From positions 1 through 45,361 of the forward strand of contig CABVDJ010000015.1 of NCBI GenBank assembly GCA_902497025.1: a stretch of 45,361 nt of DNA, read 5' to 3'. Numbering within the stretch: the stretch's first letter is position 1; every line of letters starts with the position of its first letter. Source of the stretch: an uncultured Collinsella sp. (GTDB lineage Bacteria > Actinomycetota > Coriobacteriia > Coriobacteriales > Coriobacteriaceae). Below are positions 1-8,114 of this stretch, piece after piece. A program made the position numbers and the translations under genes. The notes under the pieces are model-generated. The model searched no databases. It saw only the letters and a list, made by a program, of their open reading frames with translations, and was not told the DNA's origin.

Positions 1-1
1 C

Positions 2-1045
2 CGCGTCAAGTTTTCCGAGCTTGTCGAGGCCGAGGTTGCCGCCCGTCCCAATATCGAGGTCGCGCACGGCGAGGTCACGCAGATTCCCGAGGGACACGTG
101 GTCATTGCCGCGGGCCCGCTGTGTTCACCGGCGCTGAGCGAAGAGGTCATGAAGCTCGTCGGTGGCGACGCCCTTGCGTTCTTCGATGCCGCGGCGCCGA
201 TCGTCGATGCCTCCACGCTCGATATGGACGTGCTGTTTTCGCAGTCGCGCTACGAGGAGCAGGGGAGCGGCGACTATCTCAACGCTCCGCTCAACAAGGA
301 GGAGTACGAGGCCTTTATCGAGGCACTTACCACGGCCGACCGCGTGGTGCTCAAAGACTTTGAGGGCGGCGATCTGTTCCAGGCCTGCCAACCTGCCGAG
401 GAAGTTGCGCGTACCGGCAAGGACGCCATTCGCTTTGGCGCCATGAAGCCCGTCGGCCTCACCGACCCGCGTACCGGACGTCGCCCCTGGGCGGCGATTC
501 AGCTGCGTGCCGAGAACAAGGAGAAGACCGCCTATAACCTGGTGGGCTTCCAGACCAACCTGACCTTTGGCGAGCAGAAGCGCGTCTTCCATATGGTGCC
601 GGGCCTGGAGAACGCTGAGTTCTTCCGCTACGGTGTCATGCACCGCAATACCTTTGTCGACGCCCCGCACGTGCTCGATGGCACCTTTGCCGTGCCCGGT
701 ACCGGCGTGCGCCTGGCCGGTCAGATCACCGGCACCGAGGGGTACATGGAAGCCGTGGCGACCGGTCTGCTCGCGGCGCTCAACACCTATGCCGAGGCTA
801 TCGGTGTCGCGGGCGTCGAGTTGCCGCGCGTGGGCGCCCTGGGTGCGCTCGTGGGCTATGCGACCGATCCTGCCACCGTGGGCTATCAGCCTATGCATGT
901 CAACTTTGGCCTGGTGCCGCCACTCGAGGATGGTAAGCGCCGCAGCAAGCGCGACCGCTACCAGGCCTATGCGGACCGTGCGCTCGAGGCCCTTGATGCC
1001 TATCTGGCCACTCGTCCTGATCTGTTTGGAGGCGACCGGTCATAG
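2..1045 (+). CDS. trmFO: TrmFO, tRNA m5U54 methyltransferase (folate/FAD-dependent), 5' end missing
   Basis: The frame is open from the first bases of the window, so the gene starts upstream. About 347 C-terminal residues are present, against a family length of roughly 435-450. TrmFO uses methylene-tetrahydrofolate and FADH2 to methylate U54 in the T-loop of tRNA. Recognisable family segments are an AAGPL motif, an AAPIVDAST stretch, SRYEEQ, YLNAPLNKEEYE and FGAMKPVGLTDPRTG. The N-terminal FAD-binding Rossmann motif lies outside the window. A GTG at 98 is an internal valine, because homologous sequence (a KFSELVEAEV stretch) continues before it. The gene ends in TAG at 1043-1045, next to the recombinase gene, as in the topA-trmFO-codV arrangement of Firmicutes. 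Confidence 0.93.
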   Translation, partial: RVKFSELVEAEVAARPNIEVAHGEVTQIPEGHVVIAAGPLCSPALSEEVMKLVGGDALAFFDAAAPIVDASTLDMDVLFSQSRYEEQGSGDYLNAPLNKEEYEAFIEALTTADRVVLKDFEGGDLFQACQPAEEVARTGKDAIRFGAMKPVGLTDPRTGRRPWAAIQLRAENKEKTAYNLVGFQTNLTFGEQKRVFHMVPGLENAEFFRYGVMHRNTFVDAPHVLDGTFAVPGTGVRLAGQITGTEGYMEAVATGLLAALNTYAEAIGVAGVELPRVGALGALVGYATDPATVGYQPMHVNFGLVPPLEDGKRRSKRDRYQAYADRALEALDAYLATRPDLFGGDRS

Positions 1046-1962
1046 CCTTTGACCTGTACGACACCGTCGACTCGTTTATCGCCTATATCTCACGTGTCGA
1101 GGGACTTTCTCCCAACACGGTGACGGCCTACGGCTCGAGGCTGGAGCGCTTTGCTGCCTGGTGCGAGCGCGAGGATATCGATGCTTTCGCTGCCGACGTG
1201 CGCACCATTCGCCGCTATCTTGCCGAGCTTTCGCGTGGGCAGGTGGCTCCCCGAACGCTTGCGGCGCATCTGTCGGCTATCCGATCGCTCTATCGATGGA
1301 TGGCTGCCGAGGGGGTCGTGGAGGGCGATGTGGTCTCGGCAATTTCCTCGCCCAAGCTCCCGCGCGATCTACCCGGTGTGCTGACGACCCAACAGGTGGA
1401 GGCGCTGCTCAAGACGCCTGATACCTCAACACCCGCGGGACTGCGCGATGCGGCGATGCTCGAGCTGCTCTATGCCTCGGGCGCCCGTATCTCTGAGCTC
1501 GCAGCACTCAATGTGGAGTCCATTGCGTGGTCCGAACGCACGCTGCGCCTGTGGGGCAAGGGGAGCAAAGAACGTATCGTCCCTCTGTATCGTCGTGCGC
1601 TCGAGGCGACGCGTCTCTATATTGAGGAGGGGAGGCCGGAGTTGCTCGCTCAGGCAAAGCGTCGTGACCCCGCTACCGGGCCGCATCCGCTGCTTATATC
1701 GGCGCGCGGTAATCGCATGAGTGCCGCCATGCTCAGGCGGCGGTTTCATATGCTGGCGACGCTCGCCGGCATTCCGGCCGACATCGCCCCGCATGCGATG
1801 CGCCATACCTTTGCGACCGACTTGCTCGAGGGCGGCGCGGACCTGCGCTCGGTTCAAGAGCTGCTAGGTCATGCGAGCCTGTCCACGACGCAGATCTACA
1901 CGCATCTCACACCCGATCGGCTTAAGCGGGCTGTGGCTCAAGCCCATCCCCGCGGCGAATAG
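1042..1962 (+). CDS. xerC: Tyrosine recombinase XerC/XerD (chromosome dimer resolution), unusual start
   Basis: This is a tyrosine site-specific recombinase of the Xer type. It has an N-terminal SAM-like core-binding domain and a C-terminal catalytic domain. Counted from 1042, all six catalytic positions are visible: R149 in GARISEL, K176 in GKGSKER, H251 and R254 in HAMRH, H277 in LLGHAS and the nucleophile Y286 in IYTH. The first standard start is GTG at 1120, which gives 280 aa. That start cuts off a conserved helix (VDSFIAYISRVEGLSPNT). Reading from ATA at 1042 gives 306 aa, the usual Xer length, with GGAGG at 1028-1032 nine bases upstream and a 4-base overlap with trmFO. CTG at 1054 is the other candidate. 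Synteny with B. subtilis trmFO-codV favours XerC over XerD, but the sequence alone does not decide. Confidence 0.85.
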   Translation: MAFDLYDTVDSFIAYISRVEGLSPNTVTAYGSRLERFAAWCEREDIDAFAADVRTIRRYLAELSRGQVAPRTLAAHLSAIRSLYRWMAAEGVVEGDVVSAISSPKLPRDLPGVLTTQQVEALLKTPDTSTPAGLRDAAMLELLYASGARISELAALNVESIAWSERTLRLWGKGSKERIVPLYRRALEATRLYIEEGRPELLAQAKRRDPATGPHPLLISARGNRMSAAMLRRRFHMLATLAGIPADIAPHAMRHTFATDLLEGGADLRSVQELLGHASLSTTQIYTHLTPDRLKRAVAQAHPRGE

Positions 1963-2011
1963 TGGCTGGGACGTCCCGCGCCGCGCTCAGGTGTGTGGTT
2001 TTGATTGCGGG

Positions 2012-2040
2012 TTGGCAGGAAGATGCATTCCTGCTATCAT
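2012..2040 (+). promoter_or_regulatory. Promoter of rpsB-tsf
   Basis: A -35 box TTGGCA lies at 2012-2017. A 17-base spacer separates it from a -10 box TATCAT at 2035-2040, which is extended by TGC at 2032-2034. This is the best-formed promoter in the window. Transcription would begin near 2047 and leave a leader of about 135 bases before rpsB. Confidence 0.75.
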
Positions 2041-2046
2041 TCATCG

Positions 2047-2181
2047 GGTTGCTTCACGGCAACAGGTTTTTATCACGCACGCGCGGCTACTTCATACCGT
2101 GGTGCCCGGGCTTTGGTAGCACATGTCCGGGTTGGTTTTGGAGGATGACCCCGCGCGGAGGCAAACCACAGGAGGTTTAAC
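2047..2181 (+). promoter_or_regulatory. Long rpsB 5' leader, possible S2 autoregulatory region
   Basis: The untranslated leader is about 135 bases long. It contains a pair of complementary CCCGG/CCGGG arms near 2107-2131 and further GC-rich stretches. A strong ribosome binding site, AGGAGG at 2170-2175, lies six bases before the ATG. Ribosomal protein S2 is known to regulate its own operon through the leader in several bacteria. That this leader does so is an inference from its length and folding potential, and I do not recognise a known leader class in it. Confidence 0.35.
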
Positions 2182-2910
2182 ATGGCTACCAAGATTAATA
2201 TCCGCACCCTGCTCGAGGCCGGCTGCCACTTCGGTCACCAGACCCGTCGCTGGAACCCCAAGATGAAGCCGTTCATCTTCGGTGAGCGCAACGGCATCTA
2301 CATCCTCGACCTCAAGCAGACCATCCTCGACGCCGACCAGGCCTACACCTTCGTCAAGAACGTCGCCAAGGGCGGCAACGTGCTGTTCGTCGGCACCAAG
2401 AAGCAGGCTCAGGAGGCCGTCAAGAACGCTGCTGAGCGCGCCAACATGCCTTACATCAACCAGCGTTGGCTCGGCGGCATGCTGACCAACTTCGTCACCA
2501 TCCGCTCCCGCATCAACCGCATGGAGGAGCTCGAGGCCATGGTCGAGGACGGCCGCATGGCAGTGCTCCCCAAGAAGGAGCAGGCTGTTCTCGGCAAGGA
2601 GCTCACCAAGCTCCAGACCAACCTCGGTGGTGCCCGCGACATGAAGGGTCTGCCCCAGGCTCTCTTCGTCATCGACACCAAGCGCGAGGAGAACGCCATC
2701 AAGGAGGCTCAGCGCCTGAACATCCCCGTCGTCGCTCTGATCGACACCAACTCCGATCCCGACGAGGTCGAGTACGGCATCCCCTGCAACGATGACGCTA
2801 TCTCTGCTGTCACCCTTATGTGCGAGCTCATGGCTGACGCCTGCCTCGCTGGCTCCGGCAAGGAGCAGGTCTCCGAGGCCGAGATGGCCGCTGAGCCCAA
2901 GGCCGAGTAA
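2182..2910 (+). CDS. rpsB: 30S ribosomal protein S2
   Basis: The product is 242 aa and matches S2 over its length. Typical segments are LLEAGCHFGHQTRRWNPKM, the IYILDL stretch, VLFVGTKKQAQEA and RWLGGMLTNF. S2 joins the 30S subunit late, on the solvent side near S1 and the mRNA exit region. The start is fixed by AGGAGG at 2170-2175. The C-terminus is acidic and alanine-rich (AEMAAEPKAE). It is followed after 45 bases by tsf, the classic rpsB-tsf pair, with no terminator between them. Confidence 0.97.
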   Translation: MATKINIRTLLEAGCHFGHQTRRWNPKMKPFIFGERNGIYILDLKQTILDADQAYTFVKNVAKGGNVLFVGTKKQAQEAVKNAAERANMPYINQRWLGGMLTNFVTIRSRINRMEELEAMVEDGRMAVLPKKEQAVLGKELTKLQTNLGGARDMKGLPQALFVIDTKREENAIKEAQRLNIPVVALIDTNSDPDEVEYGIPCNDDAISAVTLMCELMADACLAGSGKEQVSEAEMAAEPKAE

Positions 2911-2955
2911 ATCAGTCTTAGTTAATTCTTTTTCATCTCTTTGAAAGGAACCACA

Positions 2956-3825
2956 ATGGCCCAGATTACCGCCGCTATGGTCAAGCAGCTCCGCGAGATG
3001 ACCGACTCCCCGATGATGGAGTGCAAGAAGGCTCTCGTCGAGGCTGACGGCGACATGGACGCCGCTGTCGACGTTCTGCGTAAGAACGGCCTTGCCAAGG
3101 CTGCCAAGAAGGCTGGCCGTGAGACCAACGAGGGCGCTGTCGCCGCGTTCGTCTCCGAGGATGGCAAGACCGGCGCTCTGCTCGAGCTCTCCTGCGAGAC
3201 CGACTTCGTTGGCTCCAACGCCAAGTTCACTGGCTTTGCTTCCAAGGTCGCTGAGGTTGTCGCTACCACCGAGCCTGCTGACGTCGACGCTCTGCTCGAG
3301 AAGCCGATGGGCGAGGAGACCGTTTCCTCCGAGCTCACCGAGATGATTCACATCATGGGCGAGAACATGAAGATCTCCCGCTTCGCTGCCCGCAAGGCCG
3401 AGAACGGCGCGCTCGCTTCTTACATCCACATGGGTGGTAAGATCGGCGTCCTCGTCGAGTTTGCTTTCGAGAAGGCCGAGACCGCTCAGGCTGAGTCCTT
3501 CAAGGCCTTCGCTCACGACGTTGCCCTTCAGGTTGCCGCCGTCGCACCGATCTGCGCCACCCGCGATCAGGTTCCGGCCGAGACCGTCGAGCACGAGAAG
3601 CAGATCTACATGGCCCAGGCTGCCGAGTCCGGCAAGCCCGAGGCTATCCAGGAGAAGATGGCTGTCGGCCGTCTGGAGAAGTTCTACAAGCAGTCCGTGC
3701 TCACCGAGCAGGAGTTCATCAAGGACAGCTCCCTCACCATCAAGAAGTACGCTGAGCAGGTCTCCAAGGAGCTCGGCGACACCATTACCGTCGTTGCCTT
3801 TGACCGTCTGGTCCGTGGCGAGTAA
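2956..3825 (+). CDS. tsf: Elongation factor Ts
   Basis: EF-Ts recycles EF-Tu by promoting GDP release. The 289-aa product has the N-terminal UBA-like domain with TDSPMMECKKAL at about residues 17-28. It also has the core signature ELSCETDFVGSN, whose TDFV contacts EF-Tu near the Mg site. The ATG at 2956 is preferred over an in-frame upstream TTG at 2941. It encodes the normal N-terminus (MAQITAAMVKQLRE) and has AAGGA at 2945-2949. A strong terminator follows at 3849. Confidence 0.97.
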   Translation: MAQITAAMVKQLREMTDSPMMECKKALVEADGDMDAAVDVLRKNGLAKAAKKAGRETNEGAVAAFVSEDGKTGALLELSCETDFVGSNAKFTGFASKVAEVVATTEPADVDALLEKPMGEETVSSELTEMIHIMGENMKISRFAARKAENGALASYIHMGGKIGVLVEFAFEKAETAQAESFKAFAHDVALQVAAVAPICATRDQVPAETVEHEKQIYMAQAAESGKPEAIQEKMAVGRLEKFYKQSVLTEQEFIKDSSLTIKKYAEQVSKELGDTITVVAFDRLVRGE

Positions 3826-3848
3826 ATAAGCTCTTGTAGCTGGTAATG

Positions 3849-3884
3849 AGCAGGCTGTGGGTTTTACTCACAGCCTGCTTTTTC
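3849..3884 (+). terminator. Intrinsic terminator of rpsB-tsf
   Basis: A perfect 11-bp stem (AGCAGGCTGTG at 3849-3859 with CACAGCCTGCT at 3869-3879) is followed by a run of T residues at 3879-3883. Confidence 0.9.
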
Positions 3885-3904
3885 ATGGCTCTTATCAGAG
3901 CCTT

Positions 3905-3913
3905 TGATATCAT
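3905..3913 (+). promoter_or_regulatory. Candidate extended -10 promoter of the pyrH-proS operon
   Basis: TGATATCAT reads as an extended -10 (TGn plus TATCAT). It sits just after the tsf terminator and 30 bases before the pyrH start. No convincing -35 box lies 17 bases upstream. Confidence 0.5.
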
Positions 3914-3942
3914 ATTGAGAGTCTAATTAAAGGAGGATCGCT

Positions 3943-4665
3943 TTGTCCGACATCCGATATAAACGCGTGCTTCTTAAGCTTTCCGGCGAAGCACTGATGG
4001 GCGACGGCCAATATGGCATCGACCCCAAGGTTACCGACCATCTTGCCAAGCAGGTCAAGGAGCTGCTCGCCGTTGGCCATGAGGTCGGCGTCGTTGTCGG
4101 CGGCGGCAATATTTTCCGTGGCATGGCCGGCGCTGCCGGTGGCATGGAGCGTGCTCAGGCCGACTACATGGGCATGCTGGCAACCGTTATGAACGCGCTT
4201 GCTCTGCAGGATGCCTTCGAGCATAACGATGTTCCCTGCCGCGTGATGAGCGCTATCCAGATGAACGAGATCTGCGAGCCCTATATTCGCCGTCGCGCCA
4301 TCAACCACCTGTCCAAGGGCAATGTCGTTATCTTCGCCGCCGGTTCGGGCAATCCGTACTTTACGACTGACACCGCCGCGGCCCTTCGTGCCTGCGAGAT
4401 CGGTGCGGAGATTCTGATTAAGGCCACCAAGGTCGACGGTATCTACGACAAGGATCCCGTCAAGTGCGCCGATGCCGTCCGCTTTGACAAGATTACCTAT
4501 CACGAGGTTCTCGTCCGCGGTCTGCAGGTTATGGATTCCACGGCTACGGCACTGTGCCAGGATAACCGTATGCCGATTTTGGTCCTCAACATCGATGGCG
4601 AGGACACCGTCAAGCGCGCGCTTTCGGGTGAGCCCGTCGGCACGCTCGTCTATCAGGAGGATTAA
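3943..4665 (+). CDS. pyrH: UMP kinase (uridylate kinase)
   Basis: This hexameric bacterial UMP kinase of the amino-acid-kinase fold phosphorylates UMP to UDP with ATP. The 240-aa product has KLSGEAL near the N-terminus, GGGNIFRG in the phosphate-binding loop, the GNPYFTTDTAA nucleotide-binding stretch and KATKVDGIYDKDP in the base/ATP region. The start is a TTG with AGGAGG at 3931-3936, seven bases upstream. It encodes the normal N-terminus MSDIRYKRVLLKL. It begins the operon that runs to proS and has 2 bases between its stop and frr. Confidence 0.96.
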   Translation: MSDIRYKRVLLKLSGEALMGDGQYGIDPKVTDHLAKQVKELLAVGHEVGVVVGGGNIFRGMAGAAGGMERAQADYMGMLATVMNALALQDAFEHNDVPCRVMSAIQMNEICEPYIRRRAINHLSKGNVVIFAAGSGNPYFTTDTAAALRACEIGAEILIKATKVDGIYDKDPVKCADAVRFDKITYHEVLVRGLQVMDSTATALCQDNRMPILVLNIDGEDTVKRALSGEPVGTLVYQED

Positions 4666-4667
4666 GC

Positions 4668-5204
4668 ATGGCAGAGAACATCACCGCCCATATGGACAAG
4701 TCGCTCGAGTCCCTCAAGCATAACTTCTCCAAGGTTCGTACCGGCCGCGCCAATGCCAACATTCTGTCCGACATCACCGTCGATTATTACGGTGTTCCCA
4801 CGCCGGTCACGCAGGTTGCCGCCGTCAAGACCCCCGAGGCCCACATGCTGCTCATCGAGCCGTGGGACAAGGCGCTCATCAATGCTATCGTCAAGGCCAT
4901 CGGCGCTTCCGATCTGGGTATTACCCCCAACTCCGATGGCACCGTCGTTCGTCTTCCGTTCCCGGCTCCCACTGAGGAGCGCCGTCGCGAGCTCGTCAAG
5001 GAGTGCCGCGAGTACGCCGAGCAGGCCAAGGTGTCTATCCGTAACATCCGTCGCGACTTTAACAACAAGCTCGAGCGCGATGAGGAGCTCACCGAGGACG
5101 ATGTCCGTCGCGAGCAGGCCAAGGTCCAGAAGCACACCGATGAGTATGTCGCCAAGGTCGAGGAGCTTCTGAAGGAAAAAGAAGCCGAGGTCATGGAGAT
5201 CTAA
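4668..5204 (+). CDS. frr: Ribosome recycling factor
   Basis: RRF works with EF-G to split post-termination ribosomes. The 178-aa product covers the whole family, which usually runs to about 185 aa. It has the long three-helix bundle with KVRTGRAN at about residues 23-30, and the small domain around VDYYGVPTPVTQVA. The C-terminal helix carries DDVRREQAKVQKHTDEYV. The pyrH-frr pairing is strongly conserved in bacteria, and uppS follows after a single base. Confidence 0.97.
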   Translation: MAENITAHMDKSLESLKHNFSKVRTGRANANILSDITVDYYGVPTPVTQVAAVKTPEAHMLLIEPWDKALINAIVKAIGASDLGITPNSDGTVVRLPFPAPTEERRRELVKECREYAEQAKVSIRNIRRDFNNKLERDEELTEDDVRREQAKVQKHTDEYVAKVEELLKEKEAEVMEI

Positions 5205-5205
5205 G

Positions 5206-6000
5206 GTGCAATACGACGAGCATAAACTGGTCGAGTACTTTGCCGACGCCCCTGCGGGCGTCGGTTTTTCCGACCTTGACCTCAATAACATTCCGCACCA
5301 TATCTCGTGCATCATGGACGGCAACGGTCGTTGGGCCACGTCGCGCGGTCTTGCGCGCACTGAGGGCCACAAGGCGGGTATCGTCTCCCTTCGCGAGATC
5401 ATTACCGCCTGCGTGCGCCTGGGCGTCGACGTGCTTTCTGCCTATGCGTTTTCTACCGAAAACTGGAACCGTCCGCAGCATGAGGTAAACGTCTTGATGC
5501 ATCTGTTTGCCAAGACTTTCATCGACGAGCTGCCGCTTCTGAAGCGCGAAAACGTGCGTGTTGTCTTTTTGGGTGACATTTCCGCGCTGCCCAAGAAGAC
5601 CCGCGACGTTTTTGAACGCGGTCTTGCCGAGTGCGCCGATCACACCGGTATGACGCTGGCGCTTGCCGTCAACTACGGCGCGCGTGCCGAGATTACCCGC
5701 GCTGTCCGTCAGATTGCACTCGACGCTGCCGCCGGTAAGATCGATCCTGCCGCAATTGATGACGACATGGTGGCTTCCCATCTCTATACCGCCGGCCTTC
5801 CCGATCCTGAGCTTGTGATTCGCACCTCTGGTGAGCTGCGCCTTTCGAACTATCTGCTGTGGCAGGTGGCTTATTCCGAATTCTACGTCACCGATACCTA
5901 TTGGCCTGACTTTGATCGTTGGGGCCTTGTCGACGCCATTTTGGCCTATCAGGGCCGTGACCGTAGGTTTGGTGGACTGAGCAAGACCGAGGAGGCTTAA
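5206..6000 (+). CDS. uppS: Undecaprenyl diphosphate synthase (cis-prenyltransferase)
   Basis: UppS extends farnesyl diphosphate with isopentenyl diphosphate to C55-PP, the carrier lipid for peptidoglycan and wall polymers. The 264-aa protein has the catalytic aspartate in IMDGNGRWA, the SAYAFSTENW segment, and the C-terminal substrate region with DPELVIRTSGELRLSN and WPDF. The start is a GTG one base after the frr stop, and the N-terminus runs about 35 residues before IMDGNGR. The gene sits directly before cdsA, dxr and ispG, so carrier-lipid and precursor genes are co-transcribed. Confidence 0.96.
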   Translation: MQYDEHKLVEYFADAPAGVGFSDLDLNNIPHHISCIMDGNGRWATSRGLARTEGHKAGIVSLREIITACVRLGVDVLSAYAFSTENWNRPQHEVNVLMHLFAKTFIDELPLLKRENVRVVFLGDISALPKKTRDVFERGLAECADHTGMTLALAVNYGARAEITRAVRQIALDAAAGKIDPAAIDDDMVASHLYTAGLPDPELVIRTSGELRLSNYLLWQVAYSEFYVTDTYWPDFDRWGLVDAILAYQGRDRRFGGLSKTEEA

Positions 6001-6002
6001 TC

Positions 6003-6902
6003 GTGTCCGATCGTCCCAAGGCATCTGCTCCCAAGACGCCTGCGCGCAAAGCTGCCGCTGCGGGAGCGCCTGCAGCGAAGAGCGGCACCGGTTCGTGGCT
6101 GGCGGGCTTTATTACCCGTGCCGCCGCCGGTATCGTCTACGCCGTTGTCTTTATCCTGTGCCTGGTTTTGGGTATCGTGCCCACGGCCATCTTTGTTTCT
6201 GTCATGAGCGGTCTGTGCTGCTATGAGTTTTTCCGTATGACAAGGCTTGATGGCAAGATGGCTAACGAGCGCATGGGTATCGCTGCCGCCGTACTCTTTC
6301 CGCTGTCGGCGTTGGGCGATTCGATGTTGCTGAATGCCCTGCTTTTTGCCCTGATGCTCGCTGTGGGCATTTGGTATGTCTGGTCGCCGCGTACCCGCAT
6401 ATCCGATGTGGCAGTGACGCTCATGGGTCCCATCTACACTGGCTTTATGCTGTCGGCTATCGTGCTGCTGCGCGATGCCGTGCCCGGTTTTGCCGGTGCC
6501 CTGCTTTCAGTGGGCGTTTGCGCGTCCCTTTGGGTCTCCGATTCGTTTGCCTACATCGTGGGTAGCCGTATCGGCAAGCACAAGATGGTTCCCAAGATCT
6601 CTCCCAAAAAGAGCTGGGAGGGGTTTGCCGGCGGCATCCTGGGCTCGGTTTTGATTTGGCTTATCCTGTGGGCGACGCACTTCTACAAGCTCAGCCTGCC
6701 CTATGCGCTGCTGTGCGGCGTGGTCGTGTCCATTCTGGGCGTTATCGGCGACCTTATCGAGTCGCGCATCAAGCGCGGTGTGGGCGTCAAGGATTCCGGC
6801 AACCTTATCCCGGGCCACGGCGGAATGCTCGATCGTAGCGATTCGCTTATCTTCGGCTGCATTACCGCACAGCTGTTGCTGATGATCGGAGGCGTGCTGT
6901 AA
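6003..6902 (+). CDS. cdsA: Phosphatidate cytidylyltransferase (CDP-diacylglycerol synthase)
   Basis: CdsA makes CDP-diacylglycerol from phosphatidic acid and CTP at the inner membrane. The 299-aa product has a Lys/Ala/Pro-rich cytosolic tail of about 30 residues, then a run of hydrophobic segments. It ends with the CDP-diglyceride synthase signature, seen as KRGVGVKDSGNLIPGHGG followed by MLDRSDS. The GTG start lies 2 bases after the uppS stop. The stop TAA shares its last base with the dxr ATG. The basic tail is unusual in length for the family. Confidence 0.95.
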   Translation: MSDRPKASAPKTPARKAAAAGAPAAKSGTGSWLAGFITRAAAGIVYAVVFILCLVLGIVPTAIFVSVMSGLCCYEFFRMTRLDGKMANERMGIAAAVLFPLSALGDSMLLNALLFALMLAVGIWYVWSPRTRISDVAVTLMGPIYTGFMLSAIVLLRDAVPGFAGALLSVGVCASLWVSDSFAYIVGSRIGKHKMVPKISPKKSWEGFAGGILGSVLIWLILWATHFYKLSLPYALLCGVVVSILGVIGDLIESRIKRGVGVKDSGNLIPGHGGMLDRSDSLIFGCITAQLLLMIGGVL

Positions 6903-8089
6903 TGTCCTTCCAGACGACGTATGGCCCCGATGGACGCCTTCGCGTTGCCATCCTGGGTTGTACGGGCTCTATCGGCACCCAGGCGCTCGATGTGTGCCGC
7001 CAGCATGCCGATCGCCTGCAGGTGACGGCGCTGTCCGTTAACTCCAGTACCTCCGAGCTCGTTGCCGCTGCCCGCGAGTTCTCGGTTCCGGCGGTTGCCG
7101 TGGCCGCTGTCGATCATGGCGATGACGCCGTGCTGCAGGAGTTGCCCGAGGGAACGAAGCTCGGCGTTGGCGCGCAGGCGGTTTGCGAGCTCGCGCGTCG
7201 CGACGATGTCGACTGCGTGCTTGTCGCTATTGTGGGCGCCGCCGGTCTCGAGGCGAGCCATGCGGCCTTGACCTCGAATAAGCGCCTTGCCCTTGCCAAC
7301 AAGGAGTCCCTCGTCGTCGGTGGCGACTTGCTTATGCCGTTGGCGCAACCGGGCCAGCTTATTCCAGTCGACTCTGAGCACTCCGCCATTTACCAGTGCT
7401 ATCTGGGGGAGAACCCGCGCGAGGCTCATTGTATTTGGCTCACCTGCTCGGGCGGTCCGTTCTTTGGCCGCACGCGAGACGAGCTCGATCGCGTGACGCG
7501 TGCCGATGCCCTCGCGCATCCCACGTGGGCCATGGGTGCCAAGATCACCATTGACTCCGCCACCCTCATGAACAAGGGCCTGGAGCGCATTGAGGCCATG
7601 CATCTGTTTAACTGCGACCTCGATTTCATTAACGTGGTCGTGCAGCGTCAGTCCAAGATTCACTCTATGGTTGAGTTCGCCGACGGCTCCGTGATGGCGC
7701 ATCTCGGTGCATCCGACATGCGTATTCCCATCCAGTTCGCGTTCTCGTATCCCGAGCGTTGGGATACCCCGGCGCCTCGTATCGATTTCCGCGAGCTGGG
7801 GCAGCTCACGTTTGATGCTGCCGACATGGATACCTTCCGCTGTCTGGCACTGGCCGAGCGCGCCGGCAAGACGGGTGGCACCATGCCGTGCGTGCTCAAT
7901 GCCGCCAACGAGGTCGCCGTCGATGCCTTCCTGCACGATGGCTGCAGCTTTACCGATATCGATCGCATTGTGGAATCCTGCATGGACGCCCACGATATGC
8001 AGGCGGTCGATTCGTTTGAGCAGCTTCGCGACATCGATGCGTGGGCGCGTGAAAAGGCTGCGCAGGTGCTCGCCGCAACCCGTTCCTAA
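6902..8089 (+). CDS. dxr: 1-deoxy-D-xylulose 5-phosphate reductoisomerase
   Basis: Dxr converts DXP to 2-C-methyl-D-erythritol 4-phosphate with NADPH, the committed step of the MEP isoprenoid pathway. The 395-aa protein has the NADPH-binding LGCTGSIGTQALDV, then LANKESLVVGG and PVDSEHSAIYQC with the metal-binding Asp and Glu, and the catalytic loop region MGAKITIDSATLMNKGLE. It overlaps cdsA by one base (TAATG). Together with ispG two genes on, it shows that isoprenoids are made by the MEP route here. Confidence 0.97.
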   Translation: MSFQTTYGPDGRLRVAILGCTGSIGTQALDVCRQHADRLQVTALSVNSSTSELVAAAREFSVPAVAVAAVDHGDDAVLQELPEGTKLGVGAQAVCELARRDDVDCVLVAIVGAAGLEASHAALTSNKRLALANKESLVVGGDLLMPLAQPGQLIPVDSEHSAIYQCYLGENPREAHCIWLTCSGGPFFGRTRDELDRVTRADALAHPTWAMGAKITIDSATLMNKGLERIEAMHLFNCDLDFINVVVQRQSKIHSMVEFADGSVMAHLGASDMRIPIQFAFSYPERWDTPAPRIDFRELGQLTFDAADMDTFRCLALAERAGKTGGTMPCVLNAANEVAVDAFLHDGCSFTDIDRIVESCMDAHDMQAVDSFEQLRDIDAWAREKAAQVLAATRS

Positions 8090-8114
8090 CCCATAAGGAT
8101 TGCTTTTTCGTTTT

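Noticed and set aside
2092..3594. A 500-aa open frame on the minus strand across rpsB and tsf
   Set aside because: It crosses two well-supported ribosomal genes antisense and is biased in composition without motifs.
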